64,000 bases of DNA from Acanthochromis polyacanthus (Eukaryota; Chordata; Actinopteri; Pomacentridae). The stretch is taken from the NCBI RefSeq assembly GCF_021347895.1, contig NC_067113.1:6243489-6307488 (forward strand), given 5' to 3'. Position numbers and translations under genes: made by a program. The notes under the pieces are model-generated. The model worked only from the letters and a program-made list of their open reading frames with translations, made no database searches and was not told the origin of the DNA. Each line of letters begins with the position of its first letter. The stretch's first letter is position 1. Shown in pieces: positions 33,842 to 45,600 of this stretch.

Positions 33842-34937
33842 GATATTCACCTTATTCAGCTCCGCCCATTTTCCAACGGGCGGGACTTCCTGTTTTGAGT
33901 AGGACTTCCGGTAACTCGGTCATGGCGGTGTTTACAACTGAGAAAGTGATGTGGGAAGAAACGAAAACTTCTTTAAAAAACAGAAATGGATCAAGTCTGC
34001 CTCATCTGCGACTTATTACAGAGTGGGAGGATGACATGAAAAAGTGGCCACAAGTCATGTATCGTGATATTTTGAACTATTTCATGTTGTCTCTTGGCAT
34101 TGATCGCTCGGCTATGAGGAATTATAAGAGCACTGAAGCCTATCAATATTTGCACAGTGGTAAAGTTGGCACTGTTCTGTTACATCAAGAACGGGAATAC
34201 ACGTTTCTTAAAGCTAATGTCAGCCCGAGTCAGGCTAATACCTCCACACATATGGCGTGGGTGTTGGTGACAGCTGATGGAGTGGTGGAGACCACGGGAT
34301 GCTCCTGTATCGCTGGGTTGGGACGGTCCTGCAGTCATGCTGCTGCGATATTATGGAAGGTATGTTGATTTGAATAAAACTTAATTTGATTCATGTATAT
34401 ACGATGTGGCTGTGCAAACGGAGGTTGTTATTGTCATTTCTGAAACAGCTCCTGCAGTTTACTGTGTTATTAGCCCTGTCACAAGCTAATGCTAATTCCC
34501 TGGAGCAACAAAAAATTGATTCTGACCAAACCGCAGTCATAACAATGTTTCAAAATAGCAGAGAGTATCTTTTTACCTCACTGATGGCATAGCTAGGTCT
34601 TTAGTGGAAACTGAACTTTGGTAGAATCGCTGTAGCTGCGCTGACAGTGACCAATGCAAGCTGTGTGTTTACATAGCCATGAGATGGTCTGCAGCATTCA
34701 GCTCTAACCTTTCCGTGCTCTAAACAATTCTGAGAGAGAGAAAGCTTCATCTTTCCCCAGTTGTTGTGGCACCCACGGACAGCGCAATTGATGCCAAACG
34801 TTAAAATCGCTTAAAAGAACAGTTAAAAGTAGCTACAGTAGTGAGAGGACTCGATGTTGTTGTAGTGCAAAGACGGTCAATCGGAAGTCGCTCTCAAAAA
34901 TGGCGCCGCCCTGCCTCACTTCCTGAATAAGGTGAAT
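33842..34937 (+). mobile_element. unit with inverted ends carrying a SWIM zinc-finger exon
   Basis: The left border has AGATATTCACCTTATTCAG and the right border CTGAATAAGGTGAATAT, an inverted repeat of about 17 bp. Weaker similarity (CTAGTG) lies outside it. GGGCGGGACTTCC just inside the left end may pair loosely with GGAAGTCGC and GGCGCCGCC near the right end. One coding exon occupies the left half; the right half has no matching second exon. It may be a deletion derivative of a larger mobile element, or a MITE-like unit that captured a gene piece. Confidence 0.5.
33922..34359 (+). CDS. SWIM zinc-finger protein, first exon only
   Basis: Starts at the ATG at 33922 (MAVFTTEKVMWEETKT) and runs 146 codons to a good donor (GGAAG|GTATGT). 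Features: DMKKWPQVMYRDILNYFMLS, then YKSTEAYQYLHSGKVGTVLL, then a SWIM zinc finger GCSCIAGLGRSCSHAAAILW with the pattern CxCx7CxH. This layout is known from large multicopy fish proteins that have a YqaJ-type exonuclease domain after the SWIM finger. That domain is not in this window. The frame reads only three residues past the donor before a stop. Whether the exon is still expressed is not known; no stop or frameshift breaks it. Confidence 0.7.
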
Positions 34938-35381
34938 ATACAAACACTAGATGTCTCAAGGCAGAGTCTGCAGCGTCGTCACTTGGCGGCCATCTTAGGA
35001 CAAGGGACTTCTCTGGCACGCTGTACTGTTGTCAATGGTAAGGTGGATGATTTCCTCACTTTAACACTCATAACTCGCTCAATTCTTGATTGATTTACAA
35101 ACGGGTTAGTTTATTACAAACCTTATTAACGTGGCTATGATTCAGGCTAAATGTTGAAATCGCAGCTTTTCGTTTTGAAAAATGAGGCATAGTTGTGTGT
35201 CTTTTCTGCCTGGCTACTCAAGGCTGAGAACACAATCTGATTTTCAATTATTAGGTTTTCCTGAGACCAACGTTTTTTGAGAACCTAATCTTTAGGCGAA
35301 ATTACATTCTTTGTGGTTGTATTTATTTGCTTGTTAAGAGACTTTGATTGAGACCTTAGACTTATTGTTTGTATATATCTA
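34932..35381. repeat. repeat R4 (ATATACAAACACTAGATG end), copy 1
   Basis: Begins ATATACAAACACTAGATGTC and carries CTTGGCGGCCATCTTAGGAC. The same kind of sequence occurs inverted at 39300-39530 (ATGGCGGCCATCTTGGGACA on the minus strand, ending at ACAAACACTAGATGGC). The right border GTTTGTATATATCTATG is an inverted form of the left end. Non-autonomous DNA element by structure. Confidence 0.6.
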
Positions 35382-35779
35382 TGCCTGGATCAGTTAGCCT
35401 GCAGCCAAAATGCATTGTGGGTAATGTAGGCACCAGGTTCATGAAAAGAAAAGACAACATCTCTGTTTGTTGTGCATTGATTTTGGTTGAGCTTTGTTTT
35501 TATCTGTGCATTAGAAAGGTGATAGTAATAAAGAAGTGCAATGCTAAAAATTAAAATTACATTTACATCCATTTATGCTGAAAAAAGATGATATCTGTGT
35601 TCGTTTTTTTATTTTTTTGCAGTGGCAGCCTGAAGTTTAGAGAAGTGGAAGGTCCTCGCTGCAATCCTCAAACCAGCAGGATAAAATTCTGAAGATTACA
35701 ATATAAGTAAAAACCATAAATTAAGAATAGTAAGACACTAAATAAACTGACTAAAAAGACAGCTAGCAGACAATTTTCA
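35382..35779. other. short spacer with a ZNF143/THAP11-like motif
   Basis: GCATTGTGGGTAATGTAG at about 35411-35428 resembles the ACTACAnnTCCCAnnATGC promoter motif. Otherwise non-coding. Confidence 0.4.
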
Positions 35780-35954
35780 GAATAAGAATCAGAATCAGAA
35801 TCAGAATCACTTTATTCATCCCCGAAGGGAAATTCAGTTGTCAGGAATCTTATCTGTTTAATTTTGAATTGAATAGCCTGACTGCTGATGGCAAGAAAGA
35901 TTTCCTAAATCTTTCGGTCTTGCAGCGCAGGGATAGGAGCCGTCCACTGATGTT

Positions 35955-37215
35955 TCACTGTTCATTGAGGCAGATGTGAAGTGGATGATCCATGTTTGTC
36001 AGAATGGCCTCCATCTTGCTCAGTGCCCGTCTCTCCACCTCATCCTCCAATGTGTTCAATCCGATTCCAACCACAGAGCCAGCTTTTTTAATCAGTTTGT
36101 TCAGACGTCTTGCATCCTTCTGTTTTATGCTGCCTCCCCAGCAGACTGCAGCATAAAACAGGACACTTGCTACCACAGACTGATAAAACATCTGCAGCAT
36201 CTTACTGCAGATGTCTAGTGATTGAAGTCTTCTGAGGCAATAAAGTCGGCTCTGGCCCTTTTTGTAGATGAAGTCTACGTTTGTAGACCAGTCCAACTTT
36301 TTATCAAGGTGGACACCTAAATTTTTATAAGATGTCACCATCTCGATGTCCACGCCACAAGTGTTCACTGGCTGAAGAGGGGGTTTGGATCTGTGGAAAT
36401 CTATGATCATTTCCTTTGTCTTTGAGGCGTTGAGTAGCAGGCAGTTTTTATGACTCCAGTCACTGAAGGCACTTATCAGATCTCTGTATTCAGCTTCATG
36501 TCCATTTCTGATACATGCCACAATCAGAGTATTTCTGAATGTGGCAGGACTCAGTGCTGTATTTGAAGTCAGATGTATACAGAGTGAACAGGAATGGAGC
36601 CAGGACTGTTCCTTGTGGAGCCCCAGTACTACTCATTAATGTCCCAGAAACACAGTTCCCCAGCCTGACAAACTGCGTCCTTCCTGTCAGGTAATCTGTG
36701 ATCCATGAAACACAGGAAGGATCCACTCCCATCTCTGTGAGCTTGTCTTTGAGGATCGTGGGTTGGATGGAGTTGAATGCTTTTGAAAAATCAAAGAACA
36801 TGATTCTCACATAAACTCCAGGTTCCTCCAGATGAGACAGGGCACGGTGAAGCATGAAGAGGATGGCATCATCCACTCCAATGTGTTCTTTGTATGCAAA
36901 CTGCAAGGAATCGAGTTTGTCTTTGACCTCAAGCCTCAGGAGATGTAAAACCAGCCGCTCCAGAGTTTTCATGATGTGTGAGGTCAGAGCAATCGGTCTG
37001 TAGTCATTTAGTTCAGCCGGACATTTGATTTTTGGTACCGGTACAATACAGGATGTTTTCCATAGAGCAGGGACCCACCCCAGCTGTAGACTCAGGTTGA
37101 AGATCCTGTGGAGAGGCTGACACAGTTGTGCAGCACAGTCTTTAAGCAGCCTTGGACATACACCATCTGGGCCAGCTGCCTTCCCAGAGCAAAGTCTCTG
37201 AAGCTCCAACATCAC
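35955..37215 (-). pseudogene. LINE reverse transcriptase with a deletion at the active site
   Basis: The first frame (37215-36496) has [45 protein letters not shown] and GAPQGTVLAPFLFTLYTSDF, then KYSDC and shifts. The second frame (36521-35955) resumes with VACIRNGHEAEYRDLISAFS and runs to WGGSIKQKDARRLNKLIKKA and the end. The break falls at the YxDD active site near 36525: only the first Asp remains. Comparing with the related LINE at 40.3 kb (KFSDDSTIVGCI) suggests a loss of about 11 bases there. Confidence 0.85.
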
Positions 37216-37798
37216 CCCTGTCTCTGTGACAGAGACAGATACAGGTGCTGGAACGGAAGTGGCTGCAGCTGTGGAGACGTGTAGGAGACAGAGGAGAAGG
37301 AGGAGGAGCTATAGCGGGGATTTCCATATGTTGAGGAGAAGAAGGAGGAGTAGAAGTGGAAGTAGGTGTTTCCGCAGTGTCAAATCTGTTGAAGAACAAG
37401 TTGAGTTTGTCAGCTCTTTCTACATCACCCACTATTGGCTCCCTCCTCTTTTTATTGTTGTGTCCAGAGATGGTATTGATTCCTCTCCACACATCACGGA
37501 TGTTACTGTGTTGAAAATGCCTCTCTATCTTCTTTTTGTATTCCATCTTTGCCACTTTCAGTCTCCTCTTCAACTCATGTTGCACTTCTTTGAGCCGTTC
37601 TTTGTCACCATCTATAAAGGCTTGTTTTTTCTGGTTGAGGATTGCCTTTATGTCGCTTGTGATCCATGGTTTGTTATTGGAGAAATGGCGAACAGTCTTT
37701 GCAGGTATGACTGTGTCTCTACAGAAGTTGATGTATTCAGTAAAACAATCAACCTGTCTGTCAATGTTCATACTGTCTTCATCTGTTTCCAGGAGCAC
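37142..37798 (-). pseudogene. LINE linker part
   Basis: Continues the endonuclease part after a frameshift: KPWITSDIKAILNQKKQAFI, KRRLKVAKMEYKKKIERHFQ, DVWRGINTISGHNNKKR, LNLFFNRFD. This is the region between endonuclease and RT in this LINE type. A proline/serine-rich end near 37260-37340 leads to a further frame change. Confidence 0.8.
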
Positions 37799-37810
37799 AT
37801 TCCAGTATGT

Positions 37811-38734
37811 TCATTCAAAGCAGTCCCTTAGAGCTTCACTAGCTTGAGGAGTCCATTTTCTGATTTGGACTTTAGTTGCAGGCTGTCTCAGCACACAAGG
37901 TTTGTAACAGGTCTGCAGATAAACCAGGTTATGATCTGACCTGCCCAGTGGTGGTAAGGCAGTAGCTCTGTAAGCTTCTTTGACATTGGCATACAGCAGG
38001 TCTAGGGTTTTATTCTCTCTGGTAGGGCAGTTAACAAACTGTGTAAATCCAGTCAGGTGAGAGGAGAGGCTGACATGATTGAAATCTCCTGATATTATTA
38101 CAAGTGCCTCAGGATGTTGAGTCTGTATCCTAGCAACAGTATCATGCAACACATCACATGGAACAAAGTCAATTGCTTTGGGTGGAATGTATACAAGTAT
38201 TGTTATGATGTGACTGAACTCCCTTGGGACATAATATGGCCGAAGTCCAACTGCCAGCAGTTCAATATCTGGACAACACAACTTCTCCTTAACTGTTATG
38301 TATGAGGAGTTACACCATCTCTGGTTAACAAATAAAGCCAGACCTCCTCCTTTCTTCTTGCCACTAGCTTTAGTATCTCTGTCTGACCTTATGAGGGTTA
38401 AGCCAGGTAGATCCACAGTTGAGTCTGAGTTGTTTTGATTCAACCAGGTTTCAGTAAAACACAGGAGACTGCATTCACGGTATGTTTTGTCCATCTTTAC
38501 CAATGTCTCCAGCTCGTCACTTTTGTTTGGTAAAGAGTTGACGTTTCCCGTGATGACTGATGGAAGAAAGGGCTTGTATCTCCATTTTCTAGCCTTCACC
38601 TTTGCACCAGCACGGCAACCACGAAAACACCTCAAGATGTCCACTGGAATTGGATATTGCAGTCCAGATCTGCCCCGTCTCAATGAAAAAAGCTCCTCTC
38701 TTGAATAAATTCTTCTCCCACCTGAAACCTCCAT
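37811..38734 (-). pseudogene. LINE endonuclease part of the 35.8-38.9 kb element
   Basis: Starts MEVSGGRRIYSREELFSLRR. APE-type motifs follow in order: GNVNSLPNK, CFTETWLNQNN, LVYIPPKAI, SGDFNHVSL and GRSDHNLVYL. All catalytic residues of the endonuclease are there, but the frame ends at DCFE and resumes in another frame (37798 downward, YINFCRDTVIPAKTVRHFSN). Confidence 0.85.
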
Positions 38735-38890
38735 CAGCAGTCAATAAAACACAATAAAATATTTAAAAAATATAGCAAAAATACAGCAAAAACTGAAAAC
38801 AGTTAAGAGACACCAAACTTTGCAGCCACTTTCACAGGCGCAGGTTCCGGAAAGTGAAACATGCCCGAGATTTAGAAATAAATAAATTCA

Positions 38891-39299
38891 GAAGCTTAAC
38901 ATGATACTGTGCAGCTAGTTAGAGATATTGGTCATCAACCTTTAATCTTGTTTTTCTTTGAAGGCTAGATTAACTTAAAAATTGCCCACTCCATTGTTGT
39001 AACTTCAGTTTGTTATGGGACACTGCAAAAATCCTGGAAAATGATTTATTGAAAAGAGTGGGAACTCTGTTATTATTTTCTTTATTCATTATTTATTTTT
39101 TGTTCAAATGTCAATATTTGTTTTTTTTTCATTTTAGCATGACTTTTTTGTTATTTATTCATCATCATTTATTTATTTTGTCTATTTGAATATTGTAAAT
39201 ATCAAAGATTGACAGTATAATATCGGTGTGTGTATAGATATTTCTTTATTACATATCTACTTAATATAATTTTTATATGAATTCAATGGTTTTAATTAT
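38891..39299. other. AT-rich stretch, no feature seen
   Basis: Very AT-rich sequence between the LINE and repeat R4 copy 2. No gene or repeat recognised. Confidence 0.4.
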
Positions 39300-39530
39300 T
39301 CTTAAGTAAGCAGTAAAAGAAGTACATCTCTGACATTTATAACAAACCAAGCTGTTCTAAAATCGGTTGAAAATTGAGCAATCTACAGTGATTTTAAAAT
39401 CCATGCTCCATTGACTTTAATGTTATGAGTGATCGAGCAGCCCTGTCCCAAGATGGCCGCCATGTGGCGACGTCGCTCCCCATAGGCTGACAGCGCTCAC
39501 GAGCCATCTAGTGTTTGTATATATCTATGA
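39300..39530 (-). repeat. repeat R4, copy 2 (inverted)
   Basis: On the minus strand ACAAACACTAGATGGCTCGT, then ATGGCGGCCATCTTGGGACA and CACTCATAAC, GCTCAATTTT, matching copy 1 at 34932 in the opposite orientation with moderate divergence. Confidence 0.6.
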
Positions 39531-39639
39531 GTGGCTACTACAGATAGTTCACCCCCACCCCTCCACCCACTCTCCTTGGACACTGACATCACCCAGCACC
39601 CTTCCCCCTCCCTCTCTCCCTGCCTCACACTCATGTCCA

Positions 39640-40768
39640 GCCAGGTACAGAGGGAGCTCTCCAAACTCCACACTAACTAAGCCAGTGGGCCGGACAACAT
39701 CAGCCCCAGAGTCCTCAGAGCGTGTGCCGGGCAGCTTGTTGGAGTCTTTCAGCACCTCTTTAACCTCTCCCTGAGGTTGATGAAGGTGCCCAACCTGTGG
39801 AAGACCTCCTGCATCGTCCCGGTACCTAAGAAAGGATGTCCCAGCGCTCTTAATGACTACAGACCTGTGGTACTGACGTCGCATGTCATGAAGACCTTTG
39901 AGAGGCTGGTTCTTCAACACCTGAGCACTCTGCTGTCTGCTTTCTTGGACCCCCTGCAGTTTACATACCAGCAGCACATCAGCGTGGAGGATGCTATCAT
40001 CTTCCTCACTCACAGGGCCCTGACACATCTGGAGAGGCCTGGGGGCACTGTGAGAGTCATGTTCTTTGACTTCTCCAGTGCCTTCAACACCATCAGGCCC
40101 TGCCTCCTGGGGGAGAAGCTGCGGGAGATGCAACTGCATCCCGACACCACAGCTTGGATCCTGGACTACCTCACAGGCCAGCCACAGTATGTCAGGGTGG
40201 ACGGCTGCATCTCTGAGGTGGTTACAAGTAGCACAGGAGTACCCCAAGGAACCGTCCTGGCACCCTTCCTTTTCACCCTCTTCATCTCTGATTTCTGGTT
40301 CAACTCTGGTTCCTGTTACCTCCAGAAGTTTTCCGATGACTCCACCATTGTTGGATGCATTACTGATGATGACGAGGGGGAGTACAGAGGACTGATTGAG
40401 AGCTTCGTCATGTGGTGTGACAGCAACCAACTGAAGCTCAACATCAGCAAAACCAAGGAGGTGGTTGTGGACTACCGGAGGAGCAGGAGGTCCCCTGGCC
40501 CCATTATCATCCAGGGGGAGGAAGTGGAGAGGGTGGACTCATATCGGTACCTTGGGGTCCACATCAACAATAAACTGGACTGGTCCCATAACACGGACGC
40601 CCTCTTCAGGAAGGGACAGAGCAGGTTGTTCTTCCTGAGGAGACTCAGGTCATTTGGCGTCTGCAGAAGGCTCCTGAAGACTTTCTACCAGTCTGCAGTG
40701 GCCAGCGCACTCTTCTTTGCCATGGTGTGCTGGTGGGGTGGCATCAAGACTGGTGAGGTCAACAGGCT
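39640..40768 (+). pseudogene. LINE reverse transcriptase, first part
   Basis: Reads QVQRELSKLHTN then an in-frame stop (TAA at about 39678), then ASGPDNISPRVLRACAGQLV and, from 39777, [75 protein letters not shown] and LQKFSDDSTIVGCI (intact FxDD active site). It ends KTGEVNRLN at the insertion border. The partner end is at 42110-42359. Confidence 0.85.
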
Positions 40769-42107
40769 TAACCCTTTAAGGTTTGGGCAATTTCCGCCCG
40801 AAATTTCTACTGAGATTTACAGAAAGTAAATTGAATGCTGTTCTTGAACTGTTTGGAGTACATGCATGGTTGGGGTCTCATTTGAAAGCTGACAACCTGA
40901 ATTTTCACCCAGTGCAGTCAGAATTACTCTAGGTGCTACTGGCACAGAGTATTTCATGTTGGCACACACTGAATTAGGATGAATTTTTTTCTCGCCTCCA
41001 TTTTTTCCCTAATAAAACACCTGAAAATCAGTGTGGCAGCACTGTAAGAGCTTGAAAACACAATATTGCAAAAGCCTGGGGTCTTACATAGTTAAGGTCA
41101 AAATTTCAGAGCAATACTACAAGAAATGAGTGTTTCACACATGTATTTGTACTGATATGCTCCGCCCCTGTCAATGTTGGATACACTCTTTATACACTGT
41201 GCACACTCTCTACAGAATGGTATAAATTCATTTTCACTTCATTTTCACTTCATTTTCATTCCAAAAACTCATAAAGAACTCAAAAAATCACTTCAGATAG
41301 GCTTCAGTGTCGATCACACACACAGATTGAGAGGAATACAGAGAAACAGCAGGTGGAGCCCGGAGCTCACGAATGAAATATCATATAAAGCCGCTGGCAG
41401 AGGCGGGATTTATATTCAAGCCATTCAGCAAGCTCATTGGCTACCAGGCCTGTCAATCTAACGGTTCCTCCGGCGTGATTTGCTGAGAAACAAGTCAATC
41501 AAGTGATGTAATCGATATCTGTCAGACTCGGCCATGGTTGGCTAAATCGCCGAAGTAGGCGGAAACGAGTCACCTGATTGGTTGAAGTTCGGTTTGAAAC
41601 GGAGGAGAAGTCTCCAGTATCCATTTTGAATCGCGAACAAAGGGAATTCGACCGTGTATGATAAAGTTATAATAGAAAGATGCAGTGAATATGAAACGCA
41701 CAGCGCCACCACGCGCCGCGTGCACGCGCACGGAGCCGATCGTTTTCTGGATTTTTTACCTATTTCGAGACATGTTTTGGCCAAAGTATTATACTGGATT
41801 GTTTCCTCTGGATGGCTAAGCTTGGGTTCTGGCCGGTTTTTGTGGATTATCTTCTTTTATGACCAGAAACGAGCGTCCAAACTGCGTCGACAGGTGAGCT
41901 GTGCACGTTTACATGACTTGTTGTTTGTTGGATAAATGTGTTTATATTACCCGCTGTGGTAATCACATCTGAAAGTGGTTTATACCGGTGGATTCATGAG
42001 AATCTCAGCTTTCTATGTGTGTATAGTGTTTGTATAATCGTGTTTGCAGTGTCCTTCTATTTTAAAAAAAGCGTATACCGATAAAAAAACGGCCCGCCCG
42101 CGGGCCG
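40769..42107. mobile_element. insertion inside the LINE, with TTAACCCTTTAAGG left end
   Basis: Starts TTAACCCTTTAAGGTTTGGG, like piggyBac-type ends with a TTAA target, but the right border (GGCCGGCGTAACTGG) shows no clear inverse or TTAA. The inside holds a possible promoter (ATTGG box at about 41577) and an open frame at 41654-41935 ending near a donor-like GACAG|GTGAGC. The block CCCGCTGTGGTAATCACATC onward (41950-42000) is shared with the giant palindrome at 57.6 kb. A GC palindrome (CCCGCCCGCGGGCCGG) lies just before the right border. Confidence 0.6.
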
Positions 42108-42109
42108 GC

Positions 42110-42359
42110 GTAACTGGTGAAGAAGGCCCGTTCTGTTGTGGGCCTTCAATTGGACAACCTGGAGACTGTGGCAGAGAGGAGGATCATGGACAAAATCAGG
42201 GCAATCCTGGACAACTCCTCTCACCCTCTGCACAAGGAGCTGTGGGACATGGGCAGCTCATTCAGCCAGCGCATCATCCCACCCAGAAGGCACTCCTTTG
42301 TGCCCACCGCCATCAGACTCTTAAACAGCAGCAGGGGCCACCATACATCAATGCACTGA
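42110..42359 (+). pseudogene. LINE reverse transcriptase, last part
   Basis: Encodes LVKKARSVVGLQLDNLETVA, RAILDNSSHPLHKELWDMGS and RRHSFVPTAIRLLNSSRG...TSMH, the usual end of this LINE. It follows NRLN at 40768 with the insertion between. Confidence 0.85.
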
Positions 42360-42672
42360 CCCCCCTGTAATTACTGTACATAACTCCTGCTGATTACTGT
42401 ATTTAACTCTTGTTACCCTCACACTGTCACTTTAATATCACTGTCACTATACCTCACTGCACTGCATAGCTCAGTTGTCTACTCATACTGTGTGCTGCTA
42501 CTGGTCAGTTTATTGTTTCCCCATTTGTTTTGTTTATTATATGTCACCCTTGGTTTGTCCTAAAACTTTGTGTAATTACCCTTGTATCCTTGTACTTGCC
42601 CTGTGCTGCTGCAATACCTGAATTTCCAATCTGGGGATCAATAAAGGAATATCTTATCTTATCTTATCTTAG

Positions 42673-45600
42673 ATCATTTACATTCACTTTTTTCTGTCCT
42701 CCTCTTGTTTCAGAATATGCACAGTAATGCAGGAATGAGGACATGTTAGTGTAAAAAGTGAATACATAGAGAAAAAAATCCATTTGCCTCAAAGCAAGGA
42801 ACAAGATCCTTCCCAATCAGTTTTACTTTTCATTGTTTGTCCCCAGGCGTTCAGAGTGCTGGAAATGTAGCTCTGTACATAAGGCCAGAAGTACAGCGAG
42901 GACTAAAATATTCCCATCCTTCCCTCAAGGAAAAATTTTGCATGCTCACAGCATCTCTGCAGCATTGACATTTTGAGGAGCAATTTGCAAGAAATGGAAT
43001 GTGAATAAGAGGCTAGCTCAACCATGTGATTGAGTTTCCCTCATGTCCTCAACGATATTTAGAAAAGTGCACAGCCCAGAACAGTTGCGCTATGAAGACA
43101 TTATCCTCAGCTGGATTTCCTCAGGAGTCACAACGCTGCATGTTTTTATGGCTCAGGGAGTATTACTTTCTTAGGGGATGATTAACAAATGCACAAAGTG
43201 ATGAGAGCTTTCCCAGCTTCTACACTGTTATATTCATGTGAGGATTATCAGTCAAAGAAATGGTCATAATAGAAAAACAAAAGGAAAGGGGACATTTATT
43301 ATGCATCCACTGTGTGGGAGGTATAAAACTGGCAATGACAAACGAGAAAAGCTTTTACTGCAATATCAGAGCAGTATTCAGTTTGTGATGAATTGTGCCA
43401 TCCAAACAGCATGATCTTTGTCCTCTTACGTCTGTATGTAACTTTCTAGTTTGTCTGCCTTGAATTGAATGAATTTATTTATTTTGTGTACAGCATTGAG
43501 CCTTTTCCTTTTTAACTTTCTTAGGGGGCATGATGGCAGTCTAGTGGTCTGAGATGTATTTCACGTGATGATGTCACGATGAATCATGACCCATGACATG
43601 TCTGACCTTCATCTGAATACTATTGGAGGACAACAGTCAACATGCTAACATATTTGCCTTGACAATGCAGATCTTTCGGGTCTTCAGCAGGTTAAAGTTT
43701 TACCAGTTTAGTTTAGCATGGTAACATGCTGGTAATTAACAATATGTACAGCAGAGGCTGATGGGACCGTAATCAGTTTTGCAGGAGCTTGGTCATAAAT
43801 AAATGAATTAGACAAATGGTGGCCTGATGGTGTTATTACATTATGTGTTTTTAGGGCTCACTAACACTATTAGGATTCATCCTGTTCGGAACAAACTCTC
43901 AGGAAATTCGGTGGTTATTGAGGTATGCCCCATAGTGGCTTTGCTGGCAGTCATTAATTTAGATATTTCAGACTGTTTCAAAATGCTGAACCAATTGTCT
44001 GGGTTATTAGGATACACAGACTCTGATGTCTTCAAAGTCTGAACTTTTCTCTCCCCCATGTTCTACTTTGACACTGGTAAGAAAAAAACTTCAATCTGAA
44101 GTGGCATCAGTTCCCTGCAGAGCAATACTGTGAGTCCAGACCTTCATGGCATTAAATACTTGATGAGATAATCTAGTCTGGACCACAGTTGTGAACCAAC
44201 CAACTGAACAGAGACATTGTTATTATTAGAATCTCATCGCTAGCATGGCTAAAAGAGCCAGTATCAGTTGTAGTAAATGGGCTTTTTCTTTGGCAATATT
44301 TTTGTTCTAACAGTGTCATTTGAAACAAAATATATTATTTTAGATTCTTTGCTATAAACAGCAGCAGGGTGGTGTGTCTTTATTGCAGACTGCTTATAAA
44401 GAGTGGATGTAGTCTCTGAGTCTAAAAAAATGAAATCAACATAGAAATGCCTGAAGCCTGCATTCTTTCTAACAGCCAGTAGAGGGAGACTCATGTGGTT
44501 GCGAAAAAAATGTCTGTCAGTAAAAAAAAATTTCTACTGAGCTTATGGCCTCAAAAACTAATTTTGTATCACCTTCAATAAAATAGGGTATTCATGTTGT
44601 AAATTATTGTCCCATTTAGAAGAAAATAGACAATAAAGCAGTGTGTGTTTTAGGCTGTTGCTATCTTCTGACTGACAGCTTGCTACTGTAGATTATCTTA
44701 GGCATCGAGGATGTGCAGATGTTTAAAAAAACGTCCGTTGACACTGACTTGTGTAATAATGATAACAATTACATTATTGCAAAGGACACAGCATCTGATC
44801 AGGCACCGCGGTCTGCCTGATGGAGAACTCAGAGTCAATGTGAACCACTCAGAATGACAATATGCGCTCACTTATATAGGTTTGTGTATGGGAACATAAC
44901 ATTACGTATGGTTTCCTTCAATGACAGGCCCCACATCACTTTGCAACTTTCCCAGGCACAGAAGCCACTTCAACATAAACATTCTCAGAACTGAAATAGA
45001 AAAGTGTATATCTCATTTCAGAGACTACCTGTTTACTTAAAAAGAGGAAATGTGTGTTTCTCAAATCGCTGGTTAGATGCTACAACAGGCAAAACGCATT
45101 CCATTCTACTAACTTATTAAGTAACACATGTCTCAGATCAGATACTACATTACCATATAGGTGTGTAGTGTCCAATCAGATCAACCCTCACTCCTCACAT
45201 CCTCTTTCAAGACCAAAATGGCATTCAAAGCTTCTAAACAATAGTCCAGAAACCAGCAGTTGACATCACATTCACTACATCTATATTTTATCTGCAGCCA
45301 ATAGTTTGCACTATCTTTTCAGAATCTTCACTCTCTTCAGAAAACACAGTAAAAAAAAAAAAAGAATTTAATCAGAAAATCTCTCTCCTTTGTGTCATGC
45401 AGCGCAACAGAACTCATGAAACCTTAGCTGTGCAAACAATAGTCAGAAATCAGTGGCAGCTTATTAAGACACAATACCAGCTTGATTCTAATCAGACATT
45501 TTTATTTTCTTCAAATGTTGAATTATTAGACTTAATGCAATACACCAAAAAGAAATCTGAAACACAAAGGCATCAATTTGCAGTCGGTCAAGCAGTTTGA

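Larger units (their letters stand above)
35780..38890 (-). mobile_element. near full-length Rex1/L2-type LINE, inactive
   Basis: The minus strand has an endonuclease part, linker, RT part, a 3' UTR ending GGGATGAATAAAGTGATTCT and a tail of TGATTC units (35786-35812). The 5' region reaches about 38740-38890. At least three frame breaks interrupt it. Confidence 0.85.
39540..42672 (+). mobile_element. 5'-truncated Rex1/L2-type LINE split by a 1.3-kb insertion
   Basis: RT part at 39640-40768, then unrelated sequence at about 40769-42107, then the rest of the RT (42110-42359), a 3' UTR ending GGGGATCAATAAAGG and a tail of ATCTT units (42647-42671). The endonuclease part is absent. Confidence 0.85.

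Noticed and set aside
37226..37847. Plus-strand open frames over the minus-strand LINE
   Set aside because: Shadows of the LINE linker region.
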